From contig CAZJZQ010000001.1 in assembly GCA_964550535.1 (NCBI GenBank), forward strand, positions 12,586 to 76,585: DNA of 64,000 bases. Reading direction: 5' to 3'. Origin of the DNA: UBA7672 sp964550535 (lineage in GTDB: Bacteria; Pseudomonadota; Alphaproteobacteria; Caulobacterales; Hyphomonadaceae). Made by a program: the position numbers and the translations under genes. Every line of letters begins with the position of its first letter. Positions within the stretch are counted from its first letter, which is position 1. Below, piece after piece: positions 17,007 through 26,250 of the stretch. The notes beneath the pieces were generated by a model. The model saw nothing but the letters and a program-made list of their open reading frames with translations, made no database searches and was not told where the DNA came from.

Positions 17007-17777
17007 CTAAGCCATGAACGCCGCGAAGGCGCGTGCGAGATAGACGACCGCCACGATGGTGATCAGCCATTTCGTCCATTCGCGGAAGCTGGCGTCGGTC
17101 ATCCTGTCCAGGATACGTCCGCCCGCCCATGTGCCGGCGAGAGATAGCGGTATCACTGCCACGAACATCCACATCGGAGGTAATTGCGCCGCGCTGTAGT
17201 TCTCGGGCGAACGGATCGTTTCGAGCAGCGGCAGACCCCAGAAACCGATCTTCATCGCGTGGGCGAGAACCTGCGTAGCTGACTTGGTCGCAACCACGGC
17301 TTGCCGTGTCATTTGCGTTTTGGCGAAGAACAGATCGAGCAGCGGCCCCGCCACCCCGGCCAGGGTGTTCACCAACTGAACCAGCAATCCGCACAGTTCA
17401 GCCTGATAGCGGTGAGCCACGTCGAGTGTGAGGTGACGCCGGGGTATCCACACGAGCAGTCCTGTCAGGCCAAGCAGCAGAAAAACCACTGGCCGCGAAG
17501 GACGCCAGGACAGCATCGCGATGATGACCGCCGCGAACAGAACGCCCAACGCGTAGCGTCCCAGAATTTGCCAGGAAATGTGACGCCGCAAAAGCGCGGC
17601 GCGTGACCCGTTGGAGATGATCTGGATGAAACCATGCATCACCATGGCTGTGGCCACGGGCGTAAACGTCGCCAGCACGCCCATAAGGATCAGTCCGCCC
17701 GCCATCCCGAAAATGCCGGAGATGACGGCGGTGACGAAAGCGGCCCCCAGGATGATTGCAACGACTGTTGGACCCAT
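17007..17777 (-). CDS. TauE/SafE family sulfite/anion exporter-like membrane protein
   Basis: This 256-residue protein has about seven to eight membrane segments and the family start GPTVVAIILGAAFVTAVISGIFGMAGGLILMGVL, with a second repeat around VQLVNTLAGVAGPLLDLFF. The family exports sulfite, sulfoacetate or other organic anions. I chose ATG 17777 (MGPTVV), because a longer reading would add a non-hydrophobic Cys-rich extension that overlaps the divergent GNAT upstream region. The substrate is unknown. Confidence 0.85.
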   Translation of the reverse strand: MGPTVVAIILGAAFVTAVISGIFGMAGGLILMGVLATFTPVATAMVMHGFIQIISNGSRAALLRRHISWQILGRYALGVLFAAVIIAMLSWRPSRPVVFLLLGLTGLLVWIPRRHLTLDVAHRYQAELCGLLVQLVNTLAGVAGPLLDLFFAKTQMTRQAVVATKSATQVLAHAMKIGFWGLPLLETIRSPENYSAAQLPPMWMFVAVIPLSLAGTWAGGRILDRMTDASFREWTKWLITIVAVVYLARAFAAFMA

Positions 17778-17911
17778 CGGGAAAAATTCGATTTGAAGGC
17801 AACCGGAAGCGCAGGCCGCCAGTTTGAAAGGCGCCAAGTGCAAAGATGGACGTCCGAACTTGCACAACAGCGCGGCCAGTTCCACTCTTCATGAGTCGCA
17901 TGGAGGCGTCG

Positions 17912-18481
17912 ATGATCCTCATTCGCAATGCCCAGGCCGCCGATGCGCAGGGTATTGCGCGCGTGCACGAGCGGACCTGGAAAGAGTCTTATCGCGGGCT
18001 CCTGGAGAAGGCCTATCTGGAGGGGATCAGCGAGCAGCGGCTGACGGCGCGCTGGCGCACCAATCTGTCCCAGCTTCACGAAAACCGGGACGAGGCCGCA
18101 TTCGTGGCCGCATGCGGTCGCGACATCATTGGTTTCGTTACCGCCGGCGTTTGCCGGGAGGCCTTTGCGCCATGGGATGGTGAGATCACCATGATCTACG
18201 TCCTGAAGGAGCACAGGGGAGGCGGTCTGGGCCGCGAACTGATGAAGGCGGCTGCGGATCATTGCATCCGCCGCGGCCTTTTTTCGGTCGGCCTCTGGGT
18301 GCTGCGGGACAACGGCGCGGCGCGGGACTTCTATGAAGCCCAGCACGGCGAGCATGCCGGCCGGAAAACGGACAGTGTTGGCGGCCGGATCGTCCCACTG
18401 GTCGGTTACTGGTGGCGGGACGCGGCCACGCTGGCTGAACGGACAGCACCGGATATCGTCATAGGCCCGGCCGAGGACTGA
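17912..18481 (+). CDS. GNAT family N-acetyltransferase
   Basis: This 189-residue protein has the GNAT pattern: IRNAQAADAQGIARVHERTW, then EITMIYVLKEHRGGGLGRELM with the acetyl-CoA loop RGGGLG (102-107), and VGLWVLRDNGAARDFYE. The start ATG 17912 follows GGAGG by six bases; an upstream ATG at 17891 is less likely. The acetyl acceptor cannot be told from sequence. It diverges from the TauE gene. Confidence 0.85.
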   Translation: MILIRNAQAADAQGIARVHERTWKESYRGLLEKAYLEGISEQRLTARWRTNLSQLHENRDEAAFVAACGRDIIGFVTAGVCREAFAPWDGEITMIYVLKEHRGGGLGRELMKAAADHCIRRGLFSVGLWVLRDNGAARDFYEAQHGEHAGRKTDSVGGRIVPLVGYWWRDAATLAERTAPDIVIGPAED

Positions 18482-18665
18482 ACCGCCCGGTCCGCCGTAC
18501 CGAATATTCGAAAATCGGTTGTGGGCGCCATTTACTTGCTCCTGACCCAAGGATACCGGTGATCTACCACAAGGCGACAGGCTGGCCGGCTTCGCGCTGT
18601 TCCGGACACGGGGTCCGGGCTGACGCGCGGGGCGCTGTCACGGCTGGCATTCCAGGGAGGAAGCC

Positions 18666-19946
<1,281 letters not shown>

Positions 19947-19980
19947 GCCTGCCGCAGACGTTACTGTCTGAATCCTCTGG

Positions 19981-20018
19981 CCCCGATGTGAGCTCCGTGC
20001 TTGCATCGGGGTTCTGCT
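19981..20018 (+). terminator. rho-independent terminator after acyl-CoA dehydrogenase
   Basis: An 8-bp stem, CCCCGATG (19981-19988) and CATCGGGG (20004-20011), is followed by TTCTGCTTT. The T-tract is imperfect. Confidence 0.65.
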
Positions 20019-20035
20019 TTATGGGGAGCACGGCG

Positions 20036-20359
20036 ATGCGTATCCGGTTGCCGGGCCTGATGATGGCGGCTGCGGTCCTTGCATTCGTTCAAAGTTCGCA
20101 GGCTCATGCGCAGGTGGTGCGCGGCGATCAGGTCGTCGTTTCCGCGAATATGATCAGCCGGGACTCGGGCGCGATCCCGCGGGTGTCGTTCATTGTCCGC
20201 GCCGATTTCGTTCTTTTCACCGTCTCGCTCGAGTCTGGTTTGCGGTCGCAACCAGGGCGCGAGAACGAACTGATCCGGACGTTCCAGAGCTACACTCAGC
20301 GCGCGAACCGCTCGAACGATGTCGATATCGAAGTGGGACAGCCGGGCAATTCCGCGTGA
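20036..20359 (+). CDS. small exported protein, unknown function
   Basis: This 107-residue protein has a signal peptide (MRIRLPGLMMAAAVLAF, cleavage near AHAQ) and a short mature part with VVVSANMISRDSGAIPRVSFIVRADFV-type strands, then RENELIRTFQSYTQRANRS. It looks like the N-terminal part of a longer exported family seen in Caulobacterales and Sphingomonads, so it may be shortened. An upstream ATG at 19988 falls within the terminator stem, so I prefer 20036. Confidence 0.6.
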   Translation: MRIRLPGLMMAAAVLAFVQSSQAHAQVVRGDQVVVSANMISRDSGAIPRVSFIVRADFVLFTVSLESGLRSQPGRENELIRTFQSYTQRANRSNDVDIEVGQPGNSA

Positions 20360-20382
20360 TCAGCTGCGCTGTCGGGCCTCTG

Positions 20383-20407
20383 GGTATGGAGATCTATATT
20401 CCATACC
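20383..20407. repeat. perfect 8-bp inverted repeat
   Basis: GGTATGGA (20383-20390) and TCCATACC (20400-20407) enclose nine AT-rich bases. No T-tract follows, so an operator or mRNA stem is as likely as a terminator. It sits between two genes for exported proteins. Confidence 0.4.
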
Positions 20408-20469
20408 GGATGTCCCTCGTTTCCGGTCGCGAGTAGGCGTCGCGATCATGTTCCGGTGACTGCGAGCGG

Positions 20470-20486
20470 GCAGACTTTCTGTCTGC
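20470..20486. repeat. 6-bp inverted repeat ahead of the 346-residue exported protein
   Basis: GCAGAC (20470-20475) and GTCTGC (20481-20486) enclose TTTCT, about 46 bp upstream of the ATG at 20533. It could be an operator or a 5' leader stem; I do not recognise it. Confidence 0.35.
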
Positions 20487-20532
20487 GCGCCCCGTGATAG
20501 CCTCCCCGCAAAATATAATGAGGGAGAGGACG

Positions 20533-21573
20533 ATGCAGCAGGTAAGGTCCTATCATGCACTGCTTGCCGCTGCGTCATTGCTGTGCGCGCCCGGCGCATA
20601 TGCGGACCAAGTGGCCGCCGGAGGATCGCGCGGCGACCTGAATGGCGTCTGGACCAACACATCGCTGACGTCGCTGTCCAGGCCGGAGGGCGTCTCGAAG
20701 CTGGTGCTGACCGAAGCCGAAGCTGCGGACGTGATTACCAGGACCACGGTCGCGGGCTTTGCACCCGAGGGCGGGCCGGTGGAGGCTTATTCCGACCCCA
20801 ACGCCGGCCCCCCGCCGGCGGGCGGAAGCGATTTCGGGGTAAAAGCCTACGATCAGTTCTGGGTTGCGCCGGGGGATCGCCTGGCGGTGGTGAAGGGAGA
20901 GATCAGGTCATCGTACATCGTGTCGCCGGACAACGGCCGCGTGCCAATGCGCACGGATGCTGAATCGCTCCGCCGCAACTCGCGTAGTCCGTCGCGTTAC
21001 GCGACCGGAATTGGAGGCAATGAGGGACCGGAGGCGTTGCCTTTGTCGGAGCGATGCCTGATCGGCTTCGGCAACACCGGCGGCCCTGGCATGCTATCGA
21101 CGCTTTACAACAACACCTACCAGTTCGTGCAGACGCCGGAGCACGTGATGATCCTGGTGGAGATGGTGCATGACGCGCGCATCATCCCGACATTCGACTC
21201 GGCCGATGAAGCCCGAGCCAACCGCCGGCCGCGAGCGATCGAGCCATGGCTGGGCGACAGCGTTGGCTGGTATGAAGACGGCACGCTGGTCGTTGAGACA
21301 ACAAACATCCGGGACGATCAGGTGCGCGTCAGCTCGATCCCCATTTCGCCGGGCGGCCGCATGATCGAGCGGTTCACGCGGATTTCCGGCAACGAGATAT
21401 TCTATACGTTCGAGGTGGACGACCCGGCCAATTACACCCAGCGGTGGAAGGCCGAGCTTAGCTTCTACCCGGCCAAGGGCGGGCTCTACGAATACGCCTG
21501 TCACGAGGGCAATTACGCCATGCCCGGCATTCTGTTCGGCGCCCGGCTGGAGGAACGCGAGGCGCAGCGATAA
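20533..21573 (+). CDS. exported protein of a lineage-specific family, unknown function
   Basis: This 346-residue protein has a signal peptide of about 24 residues (ending GAYADQ). The mature part contains DLNGVWTN, then SERCLIGFGNTGGPGMLSTLYNNTYQFVQ, EPWLGDSVGWYEDGTLVVETTNIRD and YEYACHEGNYAM. This combination (an NG-WT start and a CHEGNYAM end) is found in a family common in Hyphomonas and Sphingomonads whose role is not known to me. The short AGGGAGAGGACG ribosome binding site fixes the start at 20533 rather than 20494. Confidence 0.72.
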   Translation: MQQVRSYHALLAAASLLCAPGAYADQVAAGGSRGDLNGVWTNTSLTSLSRPEGVSKLVLTEAEAADVITRTTVAGFAPEGGPVEAYSDPNAGPPPAGGSDFGVKAYDQFWVAPGDRLAVVKGEIRSSYIVSPDNGRVPMRTDAESLRRNSRSPSRYATGIGGNEGPEALPLSERCLIGFGNTGGPGMLSTLYNNTYQFVQTPEHVMILVEMVHDARIIPTFDSADEARANRRPRAIEPWLGDSVGWYEDGTLVVETTNIRDDQVRVSSIPISPGGRMIERFTRISGNEIFYTFEVDDPANYTQRWKAELSFYPAKGGLYEYACHEGNYAMPGILFGARLEEREAQR

Positions 21574-21628
21574 GCCGGGGACGCTGCATGACGTTGCGAA
21601 ATCCGGGATTGCGGCGTAGTCGCGAAGG

Positions 21629-22357
21629 ATGATCTCGCCCCGTTTCGCCCGCCGTATCGCCTGGCTGCACAAATGGCTAGGCCTTATCGTGGGTGCGCAG
21701 CTCCTGATCTGGACGGCCACCGGCCTGTTCTTCTCGGTCTTCCCGATTGAACAGATCCGGGGCGATCACCTCGTGCGCCCGGCGGCGACCCAAATGGTGG
21801 ACCTCTCCCGCCTGAAACTGAGTGTCAACGAGGCTTTGGCGTCCGTAGCGGAGAACCGGCCCGAGCGGGTTGTCCTGCGCTCCATGGCAGGCGAGCCTGT
21901 CTATGAAATCCGCGCCGAAATCGGCGTGTTCGTCGTATCGGGCGAAACCGGTGCGCTGCTTTCGCCCATTGATGAGGCGCGCGCAGGCGCGATCGCACAG
22001 GCTGCGTGGACACAAGAGGAAGCATTACGGTCGCTTGAGCTGGTGGAGCAGGCGCCGCGCGAAGCGGGCATCGCCGGTTCCGTATGGATCGCCAGCTTCG
22101 ATGGAAGCGGCGATCGCAAACTCTACATCAATGCGGCGACGGGCGAACTCGGCCCTGTACGCACCGATCTGTGGCGCACCTATGACGTCCTGTGGTCGCT
22201 GCACATAATGGACTACGAGACGCGCGAGAATTTCAATCATCCCTTGATTGTCGCCGCCGCTTTTCTTGCGCTGTCTGTTGTGCTGTTCGGCATCGTGCTG
22301 CTGGTTCACCGCTTTACGCGCCGTGTTCTAACCCGTAGCCGCGACATAGGCGAATAG
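21629..22357 (+). CDS. PepSY domain-containing membrane protein
   Basis: This 242-residue protein starts with RRIAWLHKWLGLIVGAQLLIWTATGLFFSVFP, a membrane segment typical of the PepSY-associated TM family, followed by a periplasmic PepSY-like domain with YINAATGELGPVRTDLWRTYDVLWSLHIMDY and a second membrane segment at 205-230. Related proteins are linked with iron uptake or reductase functions. No iron-related gene is adjacent, so the role is open. Confidence 0.8.
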   Translation: MISPRFARRIAWLHKWLGLIVGAQLLIWTATGLFFSVFPIEQIRGDHLVRPAATQMVDLSRLKLSVNEALASVAENRPERVVLRSMAGEPVYEIRAEIGVFVVSGETGALLSPIDEARAGAIAQAAWTQEEALRSLELVEQAPREAGIAGSVWIASFDGSGDRKLYINAATGELGPVRTDLWRTYDVLWSLHIMDYETRENFNHPLIVAAAFLALSVVLFGIVLLVHRFTRRVLTRSRDIGE

Positions 22358-22417
22358 CGCTTCCAGCGTGGGGCTCGTCATGCCATCACGCTTCACCAGC
22401 AAACAACGGAGCGTCGT

Positions 22418-23218
22418 ATGACGGACCAGTCTGAATTCCAGCGGGGCGGCGAGCGGATCGCCAAATATCTGGCCAGCGCCGGCGTTGCGTCGCGGCGAGA
22501 GGTGGAGAAACTGATCGCGGCTGGCCGCGTGTCGGTCGATGGCAAGGTGCTGGATACGCCTGCGTTCAAGGTCACAGGCTCCGAGCGCATTCTCGTTGAC
22601 GGCGCGCAGGTCGGCAAACCTGACCGCACGCGCCTCTGGCGTTATCACAAACCGGTCGGCCTGGTGACGACCAACCGCGATCCCGATGGCCGTCCAACCG
22701 TCTTCGAACATCTGCCACCCAACCTCCCGCGTGTGGTGACCATCGGCCGCCTCGATCTTAACACTGAAGGGCTTCTCCTTCTCACCAATGACGGAGAATT
22801 GGCGCGCGCACTGGAGCTGCCGGCGACAGGGCTGGAACGGCGCTACCGCGCACGCGCGTTCGGAAAAGTCGCGCAGAAAGACCTCGATATCCTGCGCGAC
22901 GGAATCACCTATGAGGGTGTCACTTACCGGTCGATCATTGCGAAACTGGACAGCTCAACCGGCGTCAATTCGTGGATCGACATGACGTTGGTTGAAGGAA
23001 AGAAGCGCGAAGCGCGCCGCGCGCTGGAAAGCCTCGGCCTGCGCGTGAGCCGCCTGATCCGTGTGTCTTATGGTCCGATCGAGTTGGGTGATCTTGCAGT
23101 AGGCGAGATTGAAGAAGTTCCCGCTATGGATCTGCTGGCTGCTTTCGGTGAAATCATGCCCGACGCCCGCAGGCCGGATCCGCAAGCCTCGCGCGGGCGC
23201 TCACGCCGCAAGTCGTGA
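22418..23218 (+). CDS. RsuA/RluB-type rRNA pseudouridine synthase
   Basis: This 266-residue protein has an N-terminal S4 RNA-binding domain (ERIAKYLASAGVASRREVEKLI, 12-60) and the catalytic motif GRLDLNTEGLLLLTND with D113. It isomerises uridine to pseudouridine in 23S or 16S rRNA; RluB or RluE/RsuA cannot be separated safely by eye, although VEGKKREARRALESLGLRVSRLIRV fits RluB. The basic C-terminal tail (RGRSRRKS) is common. Confidence 0.9.
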   Translation: MTDQSEFQRGGERIAKYLASAGVASRREVEKLIAAGRVSVDGKVLDTPAFKVTGSERILVDGAQVGKPDRTRLWRYHKPVGLVTTNRDPDGRPTVFEHLPPNLPRVVTIGRLDLNTEGLLLLTNDGELARALELPATGLERRYRARAFGKVAQKDLDILRDGITYEGVTYRSIIAKLDSSTGVNSWIDMTLVEGKKREARRALESLGLRVSRLIRVSYGPIELGDLAVGEIEEVPAMDLLAAFGEIMPDARRPDPQASRGRSRRKS

Positions 23219-23282
23219 TCCTGCGGCGTCTTGCGCCCAGGCTGCGGGCGGATAGCGTTCGGGGCGGCAGGAGGTCCATTCA

Positions 23283-23897
23283 ATGAAGCTCTATGTCGCG
23301 GACAGGGCGCCCAATCCGGACCGCGTGAAATTCTTCCTGCGCGAGAAGGGCGTCTGGGAGTCGATTGAACGTGTCGAGATTTCGATCATCAAGCAGGAGC
23401 ATCGCGATCCAACCTACCGCGAGATGAGTCCTCTGTCGCATGTGCCGGTTCTGCATTTCAGCGACGGCGCCGCGATTACGGAGAGCAGGGCGATCTGCAC
23501 CTTCTTTGAAGGCGAGTATCCAGAGCCCAACCTCATGGGCCGCGGCCATCGCGAACGCGCGCACATCGAGATGTGGGACCGGCGTATCGAACTCATGTAT
23601 CTGCTGCCGGTCGCGCACTGGTTCCGCAATTCACATCCGGCGATGGCGGAGCTGGAGAAACCACAATGCACGGATTGGGCGGAGATCAGTTCCGGCCGCG
23701 CGCGGAATATGGCCGTCTTTCTGGACCAGCACCTTGCAGATTCGCAATTCGTTGCGGGCGCCCGGTTCACCATCGCGGACATCACCCTGCATGTCGCGCT
23801 GGGGTTTGGCCGGCTGGTGAAGTTCAAACCGTGGGAAGAACACGCCAACATCGCAGCGTGGCGTGAACGGATGCTGGCGCGCCCCGCGCTGGCCTAG
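23283..23897 (+). CDS. glutathione S-transferase family protein
   Basis: This 204-residue protein has an N-terminal thioredoxin-like domain (MKLYVADRAPNPDRVKFFLREKG, HVPVLHFSDGAAITESRAI with the cis-Pro and the ES glutathione contact) and a helical C-terminal domain with ARFTIADITLHVAL. Its substrate is unknown. The last codons overlap the convergent thioesterase gene: the four bases CTAG at 23894-23897 hold both stop codons. Confidence 0.88.
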   Translation: MKLYVADRAPNPDRVKFFLREKGVWESIERVEISIIKQEHRDPTYREMSPLSHVPVLHFSDGAAITESRAICTFFEGEYPEPNLMGRGHRERAHIEMWDRRIELMYLLPVAHWFRNSHPAMAELEKPQCTDWAEISSGRARNMAVFLDQHLADSQFVAGARFTIADITLHVALGFGRLVKFKPWEEHANIAAWRERMLARPALA

Positions 23898-24322
23898 GCT
23901 TTTGGCTTCAGGCGCGTGATAACCGATGTAAAACTGAGGCAAGGACGGCCATTCGCTGTGATGAGGCCGCGCACATAGATGATACGGCCGCCAGCACGCG
24001 TAATCTCGCCCGTTGCTTCCAGCATGTCGCCAAGCTCGCCTGGTCCAAGGAAGTCGCCACTGAGGTTGACCGTTACTGCGCGTCCGGCAATGGCGTCCTC
24101 CGCGATGGCGAACACTGAAAAATCGGCAAAGGTCAGCAGGCAGCCGCCATGCACCGCGCCGCCTCCATTGATATGCCGGGACTCGACGAGAAAGCGGCAG
24201 ATAACCTCACCGGTTTCTGTCCGGCGGGCATAGAACGGGCCGGCGTGAGCCTCGAAATTGTCGTGGGGCCAAGTCGTCCAGCCCTTGAATACGCCTTCTG
24301 CTACAACTGTACCCGGGATCAT
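23894..24322 (-). CDS. PaaI/hotdog-fold thioesterase family protein
   Basis: This 142-residue hotdog protein has the acyl-CoA thioesterase motif INGGGAVHGGCLLTFADFSVFAIA (H58-G59-G60, D67) and VTVNLSGDFLGPGELGDMLEATGEITRAGGRIIYVRG. It probably cleaves an acyl-CoA in the cytosol. I chose ATG 24322; the open frame runs about 110 codons further upstream, into the region of the SRAP gene, without conserved content. Confidence 0.83.
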   Translation of the reverse strand: MIPGTVVAEGVFKGWTTWPHDNFEAHAGPFYARRTETGEVICRFLVESRHINGGGAVHGGCLLTFADFSVFAIAEDAIAGRAVTVNLSGDFLGPGELGDMLEATGEITRAGGRIIYVRGLITANGRPCLSFTSVITRLKPKA

Positions 24323-24440
24323 CGGCACCGCCCTATTATCTGTGTTGGCTACAGGCCTAACGGGGCGGGGGCGGATTGTCATGCCTTGGGGCGGACGCCA
24401 GCCCGGTTTATGGTGCTTGCCGCAAGGAGGCCGAACGGCG

Positions 24441-25136
24441 ATGTGCGGCAAGTTCACCCAGATGATCGCATGGGCCAGCGTTGTCGAATGGCGGTGTGAG
24501 TTTGCGGAGCGGGACGACGCGATTGTCACGGCTACGCCCATGCGGAGCGTCAGTGTCATCCGTCTGGACGCCAGTGGCCAGCGGGAAGCGGCGCCCATGC
24601 GGTGGGGCTTCGTCGATAGCAGGCCCGGCGCGCCGGATGTTCCCCGGCACATGCATGCCCGCTGCGAGACCGTCGATCAGTTGCCGGCCTTCGCAGACGC
24701 ATTTGCCAGCCGCCGCGCCATCGTGCTGGTTCACTCATTCAATGAAGGCGAGGAGGCCGATGTCCTGTACGACGACGGAACGCCCTCTGGACGAAAATGG
24801 ACGCGCCAATGGACGTTCATCCCGACTGCCGTCGCGCTCGCTTTTGCTGTGATCTGGCAACCTGCGGAGGTCGCTGGCCGGACCATCGACACCTTCGTCC
24901 TGATTACCACCCCTGCGAACGAACTGGTCGGGAAGATCACTGATCGCATGCCGGCGATCCTCCGCCCGGAGGATTGGGAGGTCTGGCTGGGCGAAACGCG
25001 CGCGCCGCTGGCGGAGGTGAAAGCCCTGCTGCGCCCGTGGGGGGGCACGTCCGGCTGGTCTATGGAGTTGCAGGCCCCTGCGAAGAAGCCGCCGCGTCCG
25101 AAGAACCCGGCCTCTCGCCAGGGTGAGTTATTTTAG
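24441..25136 (+). CDS. divergent SRAP (SOS response-associated peptidase, YedK/HMCES-like) protein
   Basis: This 231-residue protein keeps the absolutely conserved N-terminal MCG with C2, which in YedK/HMCES links to abasic sites in single-stranded DNA. It also keeps MRWGFV, an ET pair (76-77), E102 and DRMPAILRPEDWEVWL. But the Asn of the NARxET motif is H72, the family's YN-x-x-P segment is replaced by VTATP, and the catalytic His before DRMP is T167. AAGGAGG precedes ATG 24441. It probably keeps DNA-protein crosslinking through C2 with altered release chemistry; this is inference. It lies next to tRNA-Trp. Confidence 0.82.
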   Translation: MCGKFTQMIAWASVVEWRCEFAERDDAIVTATPMRSVSVIRLDASGQREAAPMRWGFVDSRPGAPDVPRHMHARCETVDQLPAFADAFASRRAIVLVHSFNEGEEADVLYDDGTPSGRKWTRQWTFIPTAVALAFAVIWQPAEVAGRTIDTFVLITTPANELVGKITDRMPAILRPEDWEVWLGETRAPLAEVKALLRPWGGTSGWSMELQAPAKKPPRPKNPASRQGELF

Positions 25137-25154
25137 CTTTTTACTGGATCCGAC

Positions 25155-25230
25155 TGGCAGGGGCGGAGGGACTCGAACCCACGACACCCGGTTTTGGAGA
25201 CCGGTACTCTACCAACTGAGCTACACCCCT
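25155..25230 (-). tRNA. tRNA-Trp (anticodon CCA)
   Basis: Read on the minus strand, the 76-nt gene folds as a full cloverleaf: acceptor AGGGGTG with CGCCCCT, D-arm GCTC, anticodon stem CCGGT/ACCGG with loop CTCCAAA (anticodon CCA), T-arm with GTTCGAGTC, and an encoded CCA end. In most Proteobacteria this gene precedes secE-nusG; here it is followed by a convergent SRAP gene. Confidence 0.96.
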
Positions 25231-25368
25231 GTAGGTCGGAAAGCAGCCCATACGCGAACCGCGCCGGTAGTTCAAGGCGGTGTAACCGCAGCCCGGAAAT
25301 CAGGCGTTTCAACGGAATAGGCGGTATTCCAGCGACGCATCACCGGCCAGAAGGCCGCGTTTCGCCAC

Positions 25369-26250
25369 TCAGGCCTGCCAGCGGGCATAAAGTCCGGTCG
25401 GCAGGACAAAGCCTCGCCCGGTTTCCTGAATAGCCATTTCGCCGTGGGTGATCTGGCCGCCCATGCCGTCCATCGCGGTTTCCAGCGTCTGGGCGACGGA
25501 CAGGAAGCTGAGCCGGACGGCATAAACGGTGGCGATGACGAACAATGGCTGATCCGACATGAGCCTGCGAACATTGTCGAGAAGCGGCGCGAAGCCTTCC
25601 TCGAATTTCCAGGTTTCACCCTTGGGGCCCCGTCCGAATTTGGGGGGATCGAGTACGATGGCGTCATAGGTTCGCTCGCGACGGATTTCCCGCTCGACGA
25701 ACTTCATGGCGTCGTCGCAGATCCAGCGGATCGGGGCGTCTTCGATGCCGGACAGCACCTGATTTTCTCGTCCATGCCCGATCGATTTGGGCGAGGCGTC
25801 CAGATGAACCACCTCGGCCCCTGCCTTGGCGCAGGCCAGACTCATCATCCCCGTATAGCCAAAGAGGTTCAGCACACGCACCGGACGGCGGGCATTCCTG
25901 ATCTGCTCGGCCGCCCAGCGCCAGTGTACGGAATGCTCCGGGAATACGCCCATGTGACGAAACGCGGCGCAGCGCGCATTCAGCTTCAGGCTGTCCCAAC
26001 CAATCTGCCACTGGTCCGCTGGAGGTTTGCCGGGGAAGGCCCAGGCGCCGCGTTCGTCCTCATCATCGCGCGAGGCGAACACGGCATCGGCTTTCCAGCT
26101 GGCGACGGGCTGCTGCGGCCGCCACATCGCCTGCGCGTCGGGACGATCAAAACGGTATCGGCCAAAACGTTCAAGCTTGCGGCCATCACCGCTGTCCAGC
26201 AGTTCGTAGTCGCGCCAGTCGTCGGATACGAGGAGTTCGAAACGGCTCAA
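25369..26250 (-). CDS. class I SAM-dependent methyltransferase (probable RNA methyltransferase)
   Basis: This 293-residue protein has the motif I region VLNLFGYTGMMSLACAKAGAEVVHLDAS and the DPPKF motif (201-205), typical of the RlmI-like and RsmC-like methyltransferases that modify nucleic acid bases. The N-terminal 90 residues contain a KADAVFASRDDEDERGAW region similar to other members of this group. The start is probably TTG at 26250, overlapping the TrmH stop as TTGA, because the only upstream ATG (26283) lies deep in trmH. Its RNA target is not clear. Confidence 0.85.
   Translation of the reverse strand: MSRFELLVSDDWRDYELLDSGDGRKLERFGRYRFDRPDAQAMWRPQQPVASWKADAVFASRDDEDERGAWAFPGKPPADQWQIGWDSLKLNARCAAFRHMGVFPEHSVHWRWAAEQIRNARRPVRVLNLFGYTGMMSLACAKAGAEVVHLDASPKSIGHGRENQVLSGIEDAPIRWICDDAMKFVEREIRRERTYDAIVLDPPKFGRGPKGETWKFEEGFAPLLDNVRRLMSDQPLFVIATVYAVRLSFLSVAQTLETAMDGMGGQITHGEMAIQETGRGFVLPTGLYARWQA

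Noticed and set aside
18501..18510. The palindrome CGAATATTCG upstream of the acyl-CoA dehydrogenase gene
   Set aside because: Ten bases of self-complementarity can occur by chance and the match does not extend, so I do not call it a site.
24441..25136. LexA/SOS box upstream of the SRAP gene and dinB
   Set aside because: No GTTC-N7-GTTC or similar site was found in either upstream region.
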